DNA from: an uncultured Rhodospirillaceae bacterium
GTDB lineage: Bacteria; Pseudomonadota; Alphaproteobacteria; RF32; CAG-239
Length of the DNA: 21,903 nucleotides
Assembly (NCBI GenBank): GCA_900313155.1
Contig: OMQE01000031.1
Coordinates: 1-21,903 of the forward strand
Direction of reading: 5' to 3'
Shown here: positions 1 to 7,658 of the stretch, piece after piece
Numbering within the stretch: position 1 is the stretch's first letter
Layout: the number at the start of each line of letters is the position of its first letter
Notes under the pieces: generated by a model
What the model was told of the DNA's origin: nothing
The model's input: only the letters and a program-made list of their open reading frames with translations
The model's database searches: none
Translations under genes and position numbers: made by a program

Positions 1-1
1 C

Positions 2-88
2 AATGTCGCTGAATATTTGTGCTTCGCGTATCTTCATAAATATATAATAAAATATGTTGACTCTGATTTATTACTTAATTATAGTTAG
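2..88 (+). CDS. 3' end of an unidentified gene (partial, runs off the left edge)
   Basis: A frame is open from base 2 to a TAG at 86-88, giving 28 residues (begins NVAEYLCFAY, ends DLLLNYS). The residue mix, with aromatic, Leu and Lys, looks like the tail of a real protein. It sits 57 nt upstream of the next start on the same strand, as expected inside a glycan-biosynthesis operon. No domain can be recognised in so short a piece. A chance open frame in AT-rich DNA is possible. Confidence 0.45.
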   Translation, partial: NVAEYLCFAYLHKYIIKYVDSDLLLNYS

Positions 89-145
89 GCGCTGTTCATG
101 ATAGGGTATTATACGAAAACAGTTTCTATGGTTGAAAGGATTTCA

Positions 146-1891
146 ATGTCATTATTTAAAGATATTAAACCAAAAATTGATAAACACGAAATCATTTCAT
201 TTGATGTGTTTGACACTTTATTGTTGCGTCCATATGTCAAGCCGACAGATTTATTTTTGCATTTAGAAAAATTGGAAGAGACACAAGGTTTTGCCAAAGC
301 TCGTATTGAAGCTGAGCAAAAAGCGCGCAAAATTCACTCAGATGTTGAAGATATCACATTAGATGAAATTTATGCTGAAATTGCTGATGAATATAGAAAT
401 CTCAAATCTAAAGAAATGGATTTAGAGCAACAAGTTTTGCAACCTAATCCGGAAATGAAAGAGGTTTTTGATTATGCCAAAAAACAGGGTAAAAAAATAA
501 TAATTATATCTGATATGTATTTACCGGCCAAGTTTTTGACAGATATTCTGCACAAAAAAGGTTTTGATGGTTTTGAAAAATTATATGTTTCCTGCGAATA
601 TAGAAAAACGAAACATACAGGTAGTCTTTATAAACTTGCTATAGACGACTTAAGAGCAAGCGCAAATGATATTTTTCATATTGGAGATAACCCGGATTCA
701 GACAAACAAAAAGCCGAAAAGCTAAAAATATCTGCTTATCTTTATCCAAAGATGATTGACAGAATATTTAATAAACAGCCATTTTTTAAACAATACTACA
801 ACAATAATTCCACCCTTGGAAAATCAATTATCATAGGAATGATGGCATTTAATCAAAAGCACTTAAATTATTGGTATAATTTGGGTTGGAATTATGGTGC
901 CGCGGCTGCAGTTGCTTATACACAATGGTTGGATGACAAAGTCAGAGAAGATAAAATAAAGCATCTACTTTTCATTGCCCGAGACGGATACATATTACAA
1001 AAAGTATTTAAAAAAATATCACATTCAAATTGTAAAACTGAATATCTGTTTGCTCCTCGATTTGTACTTCCCCAAAATCATGAGCTATACGAACAATATA
1101 CTAAATATCTACAAACATTTAATTTACCGCAAAACAACTTAGCAATGGTAGATAGCATAACCATCAAATTTTCTTCACAAAATTTATTAAAAAACTTTTT
1201 TCCAAAAATTTTGGGATATTATTGGATTATTAATTCTACGGATGATAATAAAAATAATTTTACAGCGAAAGAATTTCGAACAGATGAATTTGAATATATG
1301 AAAGAATGGGGTTTAATGGAGTTTTTCTTTACCGCCCCTCACCCACCTGTTTCTTCATTTACTAATGGGGAGCCACAATTAGCAACAATAGTTGATGATG
1401 AACAATGGAGAATAGAAGTATATAAAAATGTAGAAAAAGGCATAATAGACTATACAGAAACCATTACAAAGATATTTGATGCCAAAAAACTTTTTATTGA
1501 AGAAAAAGATATAGCTAATTTGGTTGATATTTTACCTCTACATCCAACAAAGGAAGATAAAATTCATCTATCGTCTTTGAAACATGCGTCCGATGTTCAT
1601 AATCAAAATTATGTTCCTCTTATGCAGTTTTGGAATGAAAAAATATCAGAGCATACAGTAAAAATATTTGGCTTACCACTATGTAAAATTGAAAAAACAA
1701 CATACCGCTACAATTTGAAATTATTCAATTTTATACCTATAACATCAATGAAAAATAAAAATAATAATCAGTGTTTTTACTTATTGGGCATTCCCGTATT
1801 TCAAATCAAACGCAAGGATGAAATAAATAAGAGTAAAACAACATGGTTATTGTTCAAATTTTTACCAATCATCTCTATTAAAAGGAAATAA
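146..1891 (+). CDS. HAD-superfamily protein of the capsule/LPS-locus type (COG5610-like)
   Basis: This is probably a cytoplasmic enzyme acting in surface-polysaccharide synthesis; its substrate is unknown. The 581-residue protein starts with a HAD fold. Motif I is DVFDT (residues 20-24, nucleophile Asp20). Motif II is the serine in IIIISDMYLP. The motif III lysine lies near CEYRKTKH, and motif IV is GDNPDSD. A central region containing LLFIARDGYIL is typical of the long HAD proteins found in capsule and rhamnan loci. The last about 80 residues hold four copies of a hydrophobic-basic unit that also ends the next gene (see findings). I chose ATG 146 because GAAAGGA lies 5 nt upstream; ATGs at 98 and 128 have no good ribosome site. 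The stop is 3 nt before the glycosyltransferase, so the two are an operon. Family assignment is fairly sure, the role is inferred from context. Confidence 0.8.
   Translation: MSLFKDIKPKIDKHEIISFDVFDTLLLRPYVKPTDLFLHLEKLEETQGFAKARIEAEQKARKIHSDVEDITLDEIYAEIADEYRNLKSKEMDLEQQVLQPNPEMKEVFDYAKKQGKKIIIISDMYLPAKFLTDILHKKGFDGFEKLYVSCEYRKTKHTGSLYKLAIDDLRASANDIFHIGDNPDSDKQKAEKLKISAYLYPKMIDRIFNKQPFFKQYYNNNSTLGKSIIIGMMAFNQKHLNYWYNLGWNYGAAAAVAYTQWLDDKVREDKIKHLLFIARDGYILQKVFKKISHSNCKTEYLFAPRFVLPQNHELYEQYTKYLQTFNLPQNNLAMVDSITIKFSSQNLLKNFFPKILGYYWIINSTDDNKNNFTAKEFRTDEFEYMKEWGLMEFFFTAPHPPVSSFTNGEPQLATIVDDEQWRIEVYKNVEKGIIDYTETITKIFDAKKLFIEEKDIANLVDILPLHPTKEDKIHLSSLKHASDVHNQNYVPLMQFWNEKISEHTVKIFGLPLCKIEKTTYRYNLKLFNFIPITSMKNKNNNQCFYLLGIPVFQIKRKDEINKSKTTWLLFKFLPIISIKRK
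1658..1888 (+). repeat. Four C-terminal copies of the hydrophobic-basic tail unit in the HAD protein
   Basis: Degenerate coding repeats lie at 1658-1696 (VKIFGLPLCKIEK), 1715-1759 (LKLFNFIPITSMKNK), 1775-1816 (FYLLGIPVFQIKRK) and 1844-1888 (WLLFKFLPIISIKRK). The shared pattern is an aromatic or Leu pair, Phe or Leu, Gly/Asn/Lys, then [I/L]-P, two or three hydrophobics, and a basic tail. The last copy ends at the stop codon. Divergence between copies is large at DNA level, so this is an old protein-level repeat. Confidence 0.8.
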
Positions 1892-1894
1892 AAG

Positions 1895-3253
1895 ATGAAA
1901 AAAATTGTTTTTTTAATGCCTATTTTTCAAACCGGAGGAATTGAAAGAGTATTGCTTAATATTGTAAAAGCGTTGCAATATAACTATAAAATAGAAATAA
2001 TTATTGATAATATTCCAGTAAAATGTCAAATATACGATGAACTGAAAAAACTAAAAGTTAATATTACAATTTTACATGATAATGGTATTCCTCCCAAACC
2101 AAAGAGCTTTTTAAAGCGAAAAATTTGGCGTTTTAAATATAAAAGTAAACTAAATAATAAAAATAGTAACTTTACCGATAAAGTTCTGAATATTTGTAAA
2201 AATGCAGCTGTAATTATTGATTTCTTTTCTTCAAATATGCATCACGTCATAACCAAAATTAACTTAGATATTCCGAGGATTGTTTGGTTTCATTGCTCCT
2301 TAGAAGTTGCAAAAGAAGCCGGATATTTAGATAGACTAGCTGATTACGATAAAGTTATCGGATTGACTGAAGTATTTTGCAAGGAATTAAAAAGCTTATA
2401 TCCATATATATGTATTGAACACATTAATAATCCTATAGATATAGAAAATATAATTTCTCAAAAAGAGGACAAATTACCCGACATATTAGAAGGCAAAAAC
2501 TACTTTGTATCTGTCGCAAGATTAAGTATAGATAAAGATATTGATACCCTGATAAAAGCATATAAAATGTATGTTGATAAAACAAATTCTTCAAATTTAT
2601 TATGTTTGGTAGGAAGAGGTAATCGCGAAGATAAGATAAGGGAGTTAGTTAAGTCTCTTAAACTAGAAGAAAAAGTTATCTTCGTAGGCGAACAAGCAAA
2701 TCCTTATCCCTTTATGAAACATGCTAAAGCATGTATTTTATCTTCAAAAAGTGAAGCTTCCCCTTGTGTACTTATTGAGTCCATGATTTGCCAAACCATG
2801 CCAGTATGTGCAGACTGTCCTACTGGACCAAAAGAATTATTAAATAATGGCAAAAGAGGTTTTCTATTTCCTGTTGGCGATACAAAATCGCTTGCTGAAA
2901 TAATGGAAAAAATTGACGATAGAAACTATAATATAGATGAATATGCGAAGCGTTGGAATGATTATATTAATCAATTATCATTAGAAACCTTCAAAAATAC
3001 ATTTTATGATAAAATCATTAATACAAACATTGTACATACTTGCTTTGATATTCAAACAAATTATCCGCCTGAAATATTCATCAAACTTTTAGGTTTTATC
3101 CCTCTGCTTAAATATGTGAAGAAAGAACGCTCATCAAAACTATATTTGTTTAAATTTATACCATTTATCAAAATCAAAAGAAAGCAAGAAAAATTTAAAC
3201 TGTACCTGTTTAATTTTATACCATTTATTAAAATTAAGACAAAGTATAGATAA
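1895..3253 (+). CDS. GT4-type glycosyltransferase
   Basis: Predicted GT-B fold transferase that adds a sugar from a nucleotide-sugar donor to a growing surface glycan at the cytoplasmic face of the membrane. The 452-residue protein opens with MPIFQTGGIERVLLN, the N-terminal acceptor-side loop of family GT4. The donor domain starts near residue 203 with FVSVARLSIDKDIDTLI. It has LVGRGN (238-243), VIFVGEQANPYPFM, and an E-x7-E pair at Glu287/Glu295 in SEASPCVLIESM. CPTGPKELL (308-316) is common in glycan-locus GT4 enzymes. After the GT domain a tail of about 60 residues carries three hydrophobic-basic repeat units. The start has AAAAGGA overlapping the end of the HAD gene. A hairpin terminator follows the stop. 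Sugar and acceptor specificity cannot be read from sequence. Confidence 0.88.
   Translation: MKKIVFLMPIFQTGGIERVLLNIVKALQYNYKIEIIIDNIPVKCQIYDELKKLKVNITILHDNGIPPKPKSFLKRKIWRFKYKSKLNNKNSNFTDKVLNICKNAAVIIDFFSSNMHHVITKINLDIPRIVWFHCSLEVAKEAGYLDRLADYDKVIGLTEVFCKELKSLYPYICIEHINNPIDIENIISQKEDKLPDILEGKNYFVSVARLSIDKDIDTLIKAYKMYVDKTNSSNLLCLVGRGNREDKIRELVKSLKLEEKVIFVGEQANPYPFMKHAKACILSSKSEASPCVLIESMICQTMPVCADCPTGPKELLNNGKRGFLFPVGDTKSLAEIMEKIDDRNYNIDEYAKRWNDYINQLSLETFKNTFYDKIINTNIVHTCFDIQTNYPPEIFIKLLGFIPLLKYVKKERSSKLYLFKFIPFIKIKRKQEKFKLYLFNFIPFIKIKTKYR
3080..3244 (+). repeat. Three C-terminal copies of the hydrophobic-basic tail unit in the glycosyltransferase
   Basis: Copies lie at 3080-3124 (IKLLGFIPLLKYVKK), 3140-3184 (LYLFKFIPFIKIKRK) and 3200-3244 (LYLFNFIPFIKIKTK), with 5-residue spacers. 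The last two differ at only two of fifteen residues but are more diverged in codons. The same unit ends the upstream HAD protein. Confidence 0.85.
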
Positions 3254-3274
3254 CATATTGGAAAAGAAAAACAA

Positions 3275-3307
3275 AGTCCCCGTTTGCATCAATTTCAATC
3301 GGGGACT
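3275..3307. terminator. Bidirectional hairpin terminator between the glycan locus and the SPOR-nagZ operon
   Basis: AGTCCCCG (3275-3282) pairs with CGGGGACT (3300-3307), with a possible inner TTG/CAA pairing. The + strand continues CTTTATTTT and the - strand continues TTGTTTTTC. It lies between convergent genes and can serve both. Confidence 0.85.
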
Positions 3308-3331
3308 CTTTATTTTAACCACTTTCACCGC

Positions 3332-3715
3332 TTATCTTTTTTCCAAATCGACTTTTCCATCGTCGGTATTTTCTTGCGGTGCAGGCATTTCAATCACTTT
3401 TTCTTCTTGCTTTGCCGTTTTCTTTTTAGCCGATTTCTTTTGCTCATGTTCTTGCACAAACGTTCCCATAAATTCCATCGATTCGGCCATTTCTTCCGGC
3501 GTATTTTCTTCTTTTTCTCCTTCGGCTTGTGCGTTTTTCTTGGTTTCAATTTCTGCTTTAACTTTTTGAATTTTATTTTTTGCCAATTTGGAACCCTCTT
3601 TAGCAGCTACCACACTGTCCTTAAACTTTTCTTCCAGCATTTGCCGTAAAGCCGGTAACTTTTCGGCATTAAATATTGCTAAAACAACAATAATAACTAA
3701 TAACCATTCAAACAT
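3332..3715 (-). CDS. Small TatA/TatB-like membrane protein
   Basis: The 127-residue protein has the layout of a TatA/B subunit. A short N-terminal membrane helix (residues 2-15) is followed by an amphipathic stretch starting EKLPALRQML and a long charged tail rich in Lys and Glu. TatA/B proteins usually have Phe-Gly at the hinge followed by a Lys-Leu-Pro-Glu type motif; here it is FNAEKLPAL, so the hinge glycine is missing. Its ATG lies inside the end of nagZ (8-nt overlap, ATGTTTGA), with AAGGAG 6 nt upstream, so it is translationally coupled. In many alphaproteobacteria tatA lies a few genes below nagZ, which supports the call. No tatC follows, because the convergent glycan locus comes next. 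It could instead be an unrelated one-helix protein. Confidence 0.55.
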   Translation of the reverse strand: MFEWLLVIIVVLAIFNAEKLPALRQMLEEKFKDSVVAAKEGSKLAKNKIQKVKAEIETKKNAQAEGEKEENTPEEMAESMEFMGTFVQEHEQKKSAKKKTAKQEEKVIEMPAPQENTDDGKVDLEKR

Positions 3716-4784
3716 TTTTGTCTCCTTTTTTACTGTTTCGCAACTTGTTTAAAACTTCGGTTGCATCATATTCATAACTATAAGATATAATATTTTTTAA
3801 GCTTCGACAATACTTATTTTGCAAATATTCATAATCTGCGCTCGGCAACGCTCGATGCGTAATTCCCAACACTTTTTGCAAGCGCTCTTGAGCCGCATCT
3901 GTCATTTTTATACCACTACGGCACAGTTCTTCATTTGCCGCAAAATCAGCGTTGCCTAAACACACAACATCACATCCGGCATCAATACATTTTGTTGCCC
4001 GCTCGGCAACACTGCCTTTTAACGCATTCATCATAATGGCATCAGACACTAAAAGTCCTTCAAACCCGATTTTTTCTCTAATGATTTCTTTAATCACTTT
4101 GGCTGAAAATGTTGCCGGATTTTCGGCATCTACAGCCTTTAGAACAATGTGCGCCGCCATTCCCATCGGGGTGTTACGCAATTGTCGAAACGGATAAAAA
4201 TCTTTTTCTAACGCTTGCAAATTTTCTTCAATAATCGGCAATTGTAAATGCGGATCGGCTTGTGCGCGTCCATGCCCCGGCAAGTGTTTAATACACGGAC
4301 AAACACCGCTGTTCTCATAGGCAGTTACCATTGCACCACCCAACTCGGCAACTTTTGTTTCATCATCACTAAAACATCGATTCTTCAGCACAGCATTTGT
4401 CGTTTTGTATGCCACATCTAACACCGGTGCAAAATTTACATTAATACCACAATTTTTCAAATCTTTGCTAATTAATTGCGCATGTAAAACAGCATTTTGT
4501 TTGGTTGCAATTTGAGATTGCGCCGCCACCGGCGTCCATTCCGGTTCGGTCAAACGCCGCACGCGTCCGCCTTCTTGGTCAACGGCAATCAAAATATCGT
4601 CTCGACCGACCGTTTCTTTAATTTGTGCGACCAATTTTTGCACCTGTGACGAATTTTCAACGTTTGCACACCCAATAGCAAACAAGCAAACACCTAAAGG
4701 ATTATATTTGGCAAACAGGCGCTTTTCGTCATCCGACAATGTCGGTCCCTGAACCGATAAAAAAGCCGGAAATACTGCCCTCAT
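3708..4784 (-). CDS. nagZ: Beta-N-acetylhexosaminidase NagZ (GH3)
   Basis: Cytoplasmic glycosidase of peptidoglycan recycling that removes GlcNAc from GlcNAc-anhydroMurNAc-peptides imported from the wall. The 358-residue length fits single-domain NagZ. Visible GH3 features include VDQEGGRV (68-75, with Asp69) and the NRCFS arginine (Arg136). KHLPGHGRAQADPH holds Lys166, His167 and the catalytic-loop His179. The nucleophile Asp248 lies in LLVSDAIMM. The ATG is 3 nt after the stop of the SPOR gene and has AAGGA inside that gene's last codons, so translation is coupled. The stop overlaps the TatA/B-like gene by 8 nt. The usual scpA-scpB neighbours are not present. Confidence 0.93.
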   Translation of the reverse strand: MRAVFPAFLSVQGPTLSDDEKRLFAKYNPLGVCLFAIGCANVENSSQVQKLVAQIKETVGRDDILIAVDQEGGRVRRLTEPEWTPVAAQSQIATKQNAVLHAQLISKDLKNCGINVNFAPVLDVAYKTTNAVLKNRCFSDDETKVAELGGAMVTAYENSGVCPCIKHLPGHGRAQADPHLQLPIIEENLQALEKDFYPFRQLRNTPMGMAAHIVLKAVDAENPATFSAKVIKEIIREKIGFEGLLVSDAIMMNALKGSVAERATKCIDAGCDVVCLGNADFAANEELCRSGIKMTDAAQERLQKVLGITHRALPSADYEYLQNKYCRSLKNIISYSYEYDATEVLNKLRNSKKGDKNV

Positions 4785-4787
4785 CTT

Positions 4788-5660
4788 TTAGCGTTCCTTA
4801 ACAATACAATCTTTCAGCCCTTTGGTTTTGAGAGTTGCACAGGCTTTTGCCGCGGCATCTCTGGTTGCAAAAGCACCGGCACGAAGGCGATAAAAAATCC
4901 CCTGCGCCCCTAAATCTGAAGTCTGAACCTCATGCGGATATTGTTGTAAATCAGCATATTTAGCCGATAATGTTTGCCAAGTTTTTTCAACTGCGGCCTT
5001 GTTTTTAGAAGCTATTAACTGAATTTGCCAATTACCGGCACTTGCTGGAACTTCAGCCTTTGGTTCCTCTTTCGGTTCTTCTTTAACAACCGGTTTAATT
5101 GCTGCTTCAACTTTTTTCTCCACCTCGGTTGGTTTTGGTGCTTCTAAAACATCATTTGGTTTTTCCGGCATTGTTGCGCTTTGTTCCGCTTTGTTTTCAA
5201 CAGGAGCGGCAACTTCTTCCACAATTTCATCTAAATTGGCGGCATTTTCATCAACATCTGTGACTTCCGGCACAATATCGGGCAATTTCGGCTGTTCCGG
5301 CGTTGGCAACAGATTTTCGATAACCGTATTATCAACATTCTTCTTTTCCACAATGTTATAAACATCTTTGTCCTGATTCGGAATTTCCATGCCTCCCGGA
5401 TTCTCCGGCTTAATTTTGACGGCAGTTTGCGGACGGCGGATAACCGGAATTTCCTTATTATGCTCGGCATATTGCGGTGAAAGTACAAACCATCCGACCA
5501 CCGCAGCTAAAGCAATACCGGCAAATGTACCAAGAAAATTATTGCGTGAACGAGCCAACTCAGAGCGGCGTTCTTCAATGGTGGCAATTTTTTGCCGCGC
5601 CACTTTTTGCTTAAATTCATCTAAATAATCATCATTTTTGTTGAAAAAATCCTGATACAT
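4788..5660 (-). CDS. SPOR-domain single-pass membrane protein
   Basis: Likely inner-membrane protein whose periplasmic SPOR domain binds denuded septal peptidoglycan and so acts at the division site. It has 290 residues. A charged cytoplasmic N-terminus (1-40) is followed by one membrane helix (about 42-60) and a long linker rich in Pro, Glu, Val and Lys (about 65-210). A SPOR domain ends the protein, beginning with GNWQIQLIASKNKAAVEKTW and including FYRLRAGAFATRDAAAKACA. The ATG is preceded by AAGGGG at about 7 nt. It is the first gene of a three-gene operon with nagZ and the TatA/B-like gene, an order widespread in alphaproteobacteria. Confidence 0.9.
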   Translation of the reverse strand: MYQDFFNKNDDYLDEFKQKVARQKIATIEERRSELARSRNNFLGTFAGIALAAVVGWFVLSPQYAEHNKEIPVIRRPQTAVKIKPENPGGMEIPNQDKDVYNIVEKKNVDNTVIENLLPTPEQPKLPDIVPEVTDVDENAANLDEIVEEVAAPVENKAEQSATMPEKPNDVLEAPKPTEVEKKVEAAIKPVVKEEPKEEPKAEVPASAGNWQIQLIASKNKAAVEKTWQTLSAKYADLQQYPHEVQTSDLGAQGIFYRLRAGAFATRDAAAKACATLKTKGLKDCIVKER

Positions 5661-5693
5661 GCCTATCCCCTTTTTTCCGCTAATCCTGTTCTG

Positions 5694-5702
5694 TTTATAG
5701 CA
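5694..5702 (-). promoter_or_regulatory. Possible extended -10 promoter of the SPOR-nagZ operon
   Basis: On the - strand the sequence TGCTATAAA has the extended -10 form, 34 nt upstream of the SPOR start. I see no good -35 at the right distance. The 131-nt divergent gap also contains TATATAGT about 22 nt before the xth start, which could be its -10, again without a clear -35. Confidence 0.35.
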
Positions 5703-5791
5703 AATAATGTTTTAAAATAGCTTAACAGAATAAAAAAATTCTTTAATTTTACGAAAATATCTATATAGTAAATGTTAAAGGAAAATAAGCT

Positions 5792-6589
5792 ATGAAAATT
5801 GCCACACTAAACATCAACTCCATCAATGCCCGACTGCCGCTTTTAACAACGTGGCTGGCTCAGCAACAACCGGATATTGTTTTGTTGCAGGAAATTAAGA
5901 CCGAATTTAATAATTTTCCGTTTTGGGATTTGCAAATGGCCGGTTATGAGGCAAAAATTTTGGGGCAAAAAAGTTATAACGGTGTTGCGGTTTTAAGCCG
6001 CACCTCTCTTTCGGTTAATAGCGAAAACCTACCGAATTTCATAGATGAAAACGCTCGCTATTTAGAGGTAGAAACTACAATAAAAGACATACCATACACT
6101 TTCAGTTCCATTTATTTGCCTAACGGCAACCCTTCTAAAAGCGCACCTCTGGATAATTCTCGTTTTGAATATAAACTCAAATGGATGGACGCTTTTGTGG
6201 CGCACGCCGAAACCTTGTTAAAAAGCGGTAAAAATGTTATTTTAGCCGGAGATTTTAATGTGATGCTAACTCAAAAAGATGTTTATAATCCGGAACTTTT
6301 TGCTAATAGCCCACTCTATTGTTCTGAAGTTTGGAAACGCTTAAATAAACTGATTTATCTTGGCTATAACGATTCATTTAGGAGCTTGCATCCTCTTGAG
6401 AACGGTTATACTTATTGGGACTATGGAACAACTGCCTTCCAAAATGATTTAGGATTGCGTATTGATTATATTTTTTCATCACCGAATATGACAGATAAAT
6501 TGATTGATTGCAGCGTGGATAAAAAATTCCGCGCTTTGGAAAAATCATCGGACCATACGGTGCTCATTGCTAACTTTAAGGACGAATAA
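5792..6589 (+). CDS. xth: Exodeoxyribonuclease III-type AP endonuclease
   Basis: Base-excision-repair enzyme that cuts DNA 5' of abasic sites and has 3' phosphodiesterase and 3'-5' exonuclease activity in its family. The 265-residue length matches bacterial ExoIII. The catalytic set is visible: Asn7 (TLNINS), the metal ligand Glu34 (LLQEIKTE), Tyr108 (SIYLPNGNP), Asp154 and Asn156 (LAGDFNVM), Asp225 (RIDYIFSSP), and the Asp254-His255 pair (SSDHTVLI). The ATG at 5792 has AAAGGA upstream. Its stop overlaps the S41 protease start by one base (TAATGA), so the two are co-translated. A second, unrelated AP endonuclease (Nfo) lies on the opposite strand just beyond. Confidence 0.93.
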   Translation: MKIATLNINSINARLPLLTTWLAQQQPDIVLLQEIKTEFNNFPFWDLQMAGYEAKILGQKSYNGVAVLSRTSLSVNSENLPNFIDENARYLEVETTIKDIPYTFSSIYLPNGNPSKSAPLDNSRFEYKLKWMDAFVAHAETLLKSGKNVILAGDFNVMLTQKDVYNPELFANSPLYCSEVWKRLNKLIYLGYNDSFRSLHPLENGYTYWDYGTTAFQNDLGLRIDYIFSSPNMTDKLIDCSVDKKFRALEKSSDHTVLIANFKDE

Positions 6590-7656
6590 TGAAGAAAATA
6601 TTTTTGTTTTGCCTATGTTGCTTTTATACCTTTTCGGCTCAAGCCATGAAGGTTGATACCGACTTAATCAATGAAATGCTGACAACTTTAGATGAAAATT
6701 ATTTGTTTGAGGTTGATAACGCCGCAACAGTAACGGCCGGTATGCAAATTTTGCACGATTTGGACGCTCGTTTTGTTATTTCTAAAGGAAGTGACCGCAT
6801 ATACATTTATCATAACGGTAAAATTACTGCCATTATTCCTTTCCCTCAAGATTTAAACGATACGCAAACATGGAGCAAAAACATTGTTTCAACTTTTGAG
6901 GCTGCAGGTAAAATGAGCGAAAAAATTGCTCTGCGCGATTTTGAATTGCCAGACCTGATGATGAAAAAGATGACCGAAAGTTTAGATAAATTTTCGCACT
7001 ACTATTCTCAATTTGATTATCGCGAAGATGAAGGAAAAAATGCGTTTCATACCTTGTATGCCGACCGCATGATTGATGATGTGCTCTATTTACGTGTGCG
7101 AATTTTTAACAAGCAAACCGCCAGAAAAATCAAACGTTCCTTAAAAGAGTACCACAACGCCAAAGCAATTATTTTGGATTTACGCGGTAATAGCGGCGGT
7201 ATTTTTAATGAAGCTTTGCAAACAGCTGACTTATTCACCGACGGTGAAATTATCTCCTTTACGGCCGGACGCCATAATCATCATAAACACTACTACACAT
7301 CTGACGAAAATGCGCTTTATACCGGACCTTTGGTTATTTTGGTCGACGGAAATACGGCTTCCGCGGCCGAAGTTTTAGCGGCCGGCTTACAGGAGCAATC
7401 ACGCGCAAAAATTATCGGCACTCGAACTTTTGGAAAAGGCACTATTCAAAATGTTTTGCAAATGAGTAACGGTGGCAAAGTAGCTTTAACTACTCAACAA
7501 TTTTTTACACCTTCCGGTAAAGCCATACATAACAAAGGCGTTACTCCGGACATTTGTACGCAATATGACCACCATGACCAATGCTCTCCGCAACCGCGTG
7601 CCGACAAACAAGAAGACATTACCACCGCTGTTGAATTTTTGCACAACAACATGTAA
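6589..7656 (+). CDS. S41-family (C-terminal processing type) serine protease, exported
   Basis: Predicted periplasmic Ser/Lys protease. The 355-residue protein has a signal peptide (residues 1-19, MKKIFLFCLCCFYTFSAQA). The S41 catalytic core runs from about 160 to 325: ILDLRGNSGG (196-204), NTASAAE with nucleophile Ser258, and TFGKG with Lys283. The 25-residue Ser-Lys spacing is that of CtpA/Prc. TPSGKAIHNKGVTPD closes the domain, as in the family. It is shorter than usual CtpA, and I cannot see a canonical PDZ domain between residues 45 and 120. It is translationally coupled to xth and converges on nfo with only 2 nt between stops, leaving no room for a separate terminator. The substrate is unknown. 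Confidence 0.87.
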   Translation: MKKIFLFCLCCFYTFSAQAMKVDTDLINEMLTTLDENYLFEVDNAATVTAGMQILHDLDARFVISKGSDRIYIYHNGKITAIIPFPQDLNDTQTWSKNIVSTFEAAGKMSEKIALRDFELPDLMMKKMTESLDKFSHYYSQFDYREDEGKNAFHTLYADRMIDDVLYLRVRIFNKQTARKIKRSLKEYHNAKAIILDLRGNSGGIFNEALQTADLFTDGEIISFTAGRHNHHKHYYTSDENALYTGPLVILVDGNTASAAEVLAAGLQEQSRAKIIGTRTFGKGTIQNVLQMSNGGKVALTTQQFFTPSGKAIHNKGVTPDICTQYDHHDQCSPQPRADKQEDITTAVEFLHNNM

Positions 7657-7658
7657 TC

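Noticed and set aside
98..145. Earlier ATGs at 98 and 128 for the HAD protein
   Set aside because: Neither has a ribosome site at the right distance, while ATG 146 has GAAAGGA 5 nt upstream and begins right at the conserved domain.
3258..3649. Two overlapping Phe/Ser-rich frames on the + strand
   Set aside because: They are antisense to the TatA/B-like gene and start before or within the terminator hairpin.
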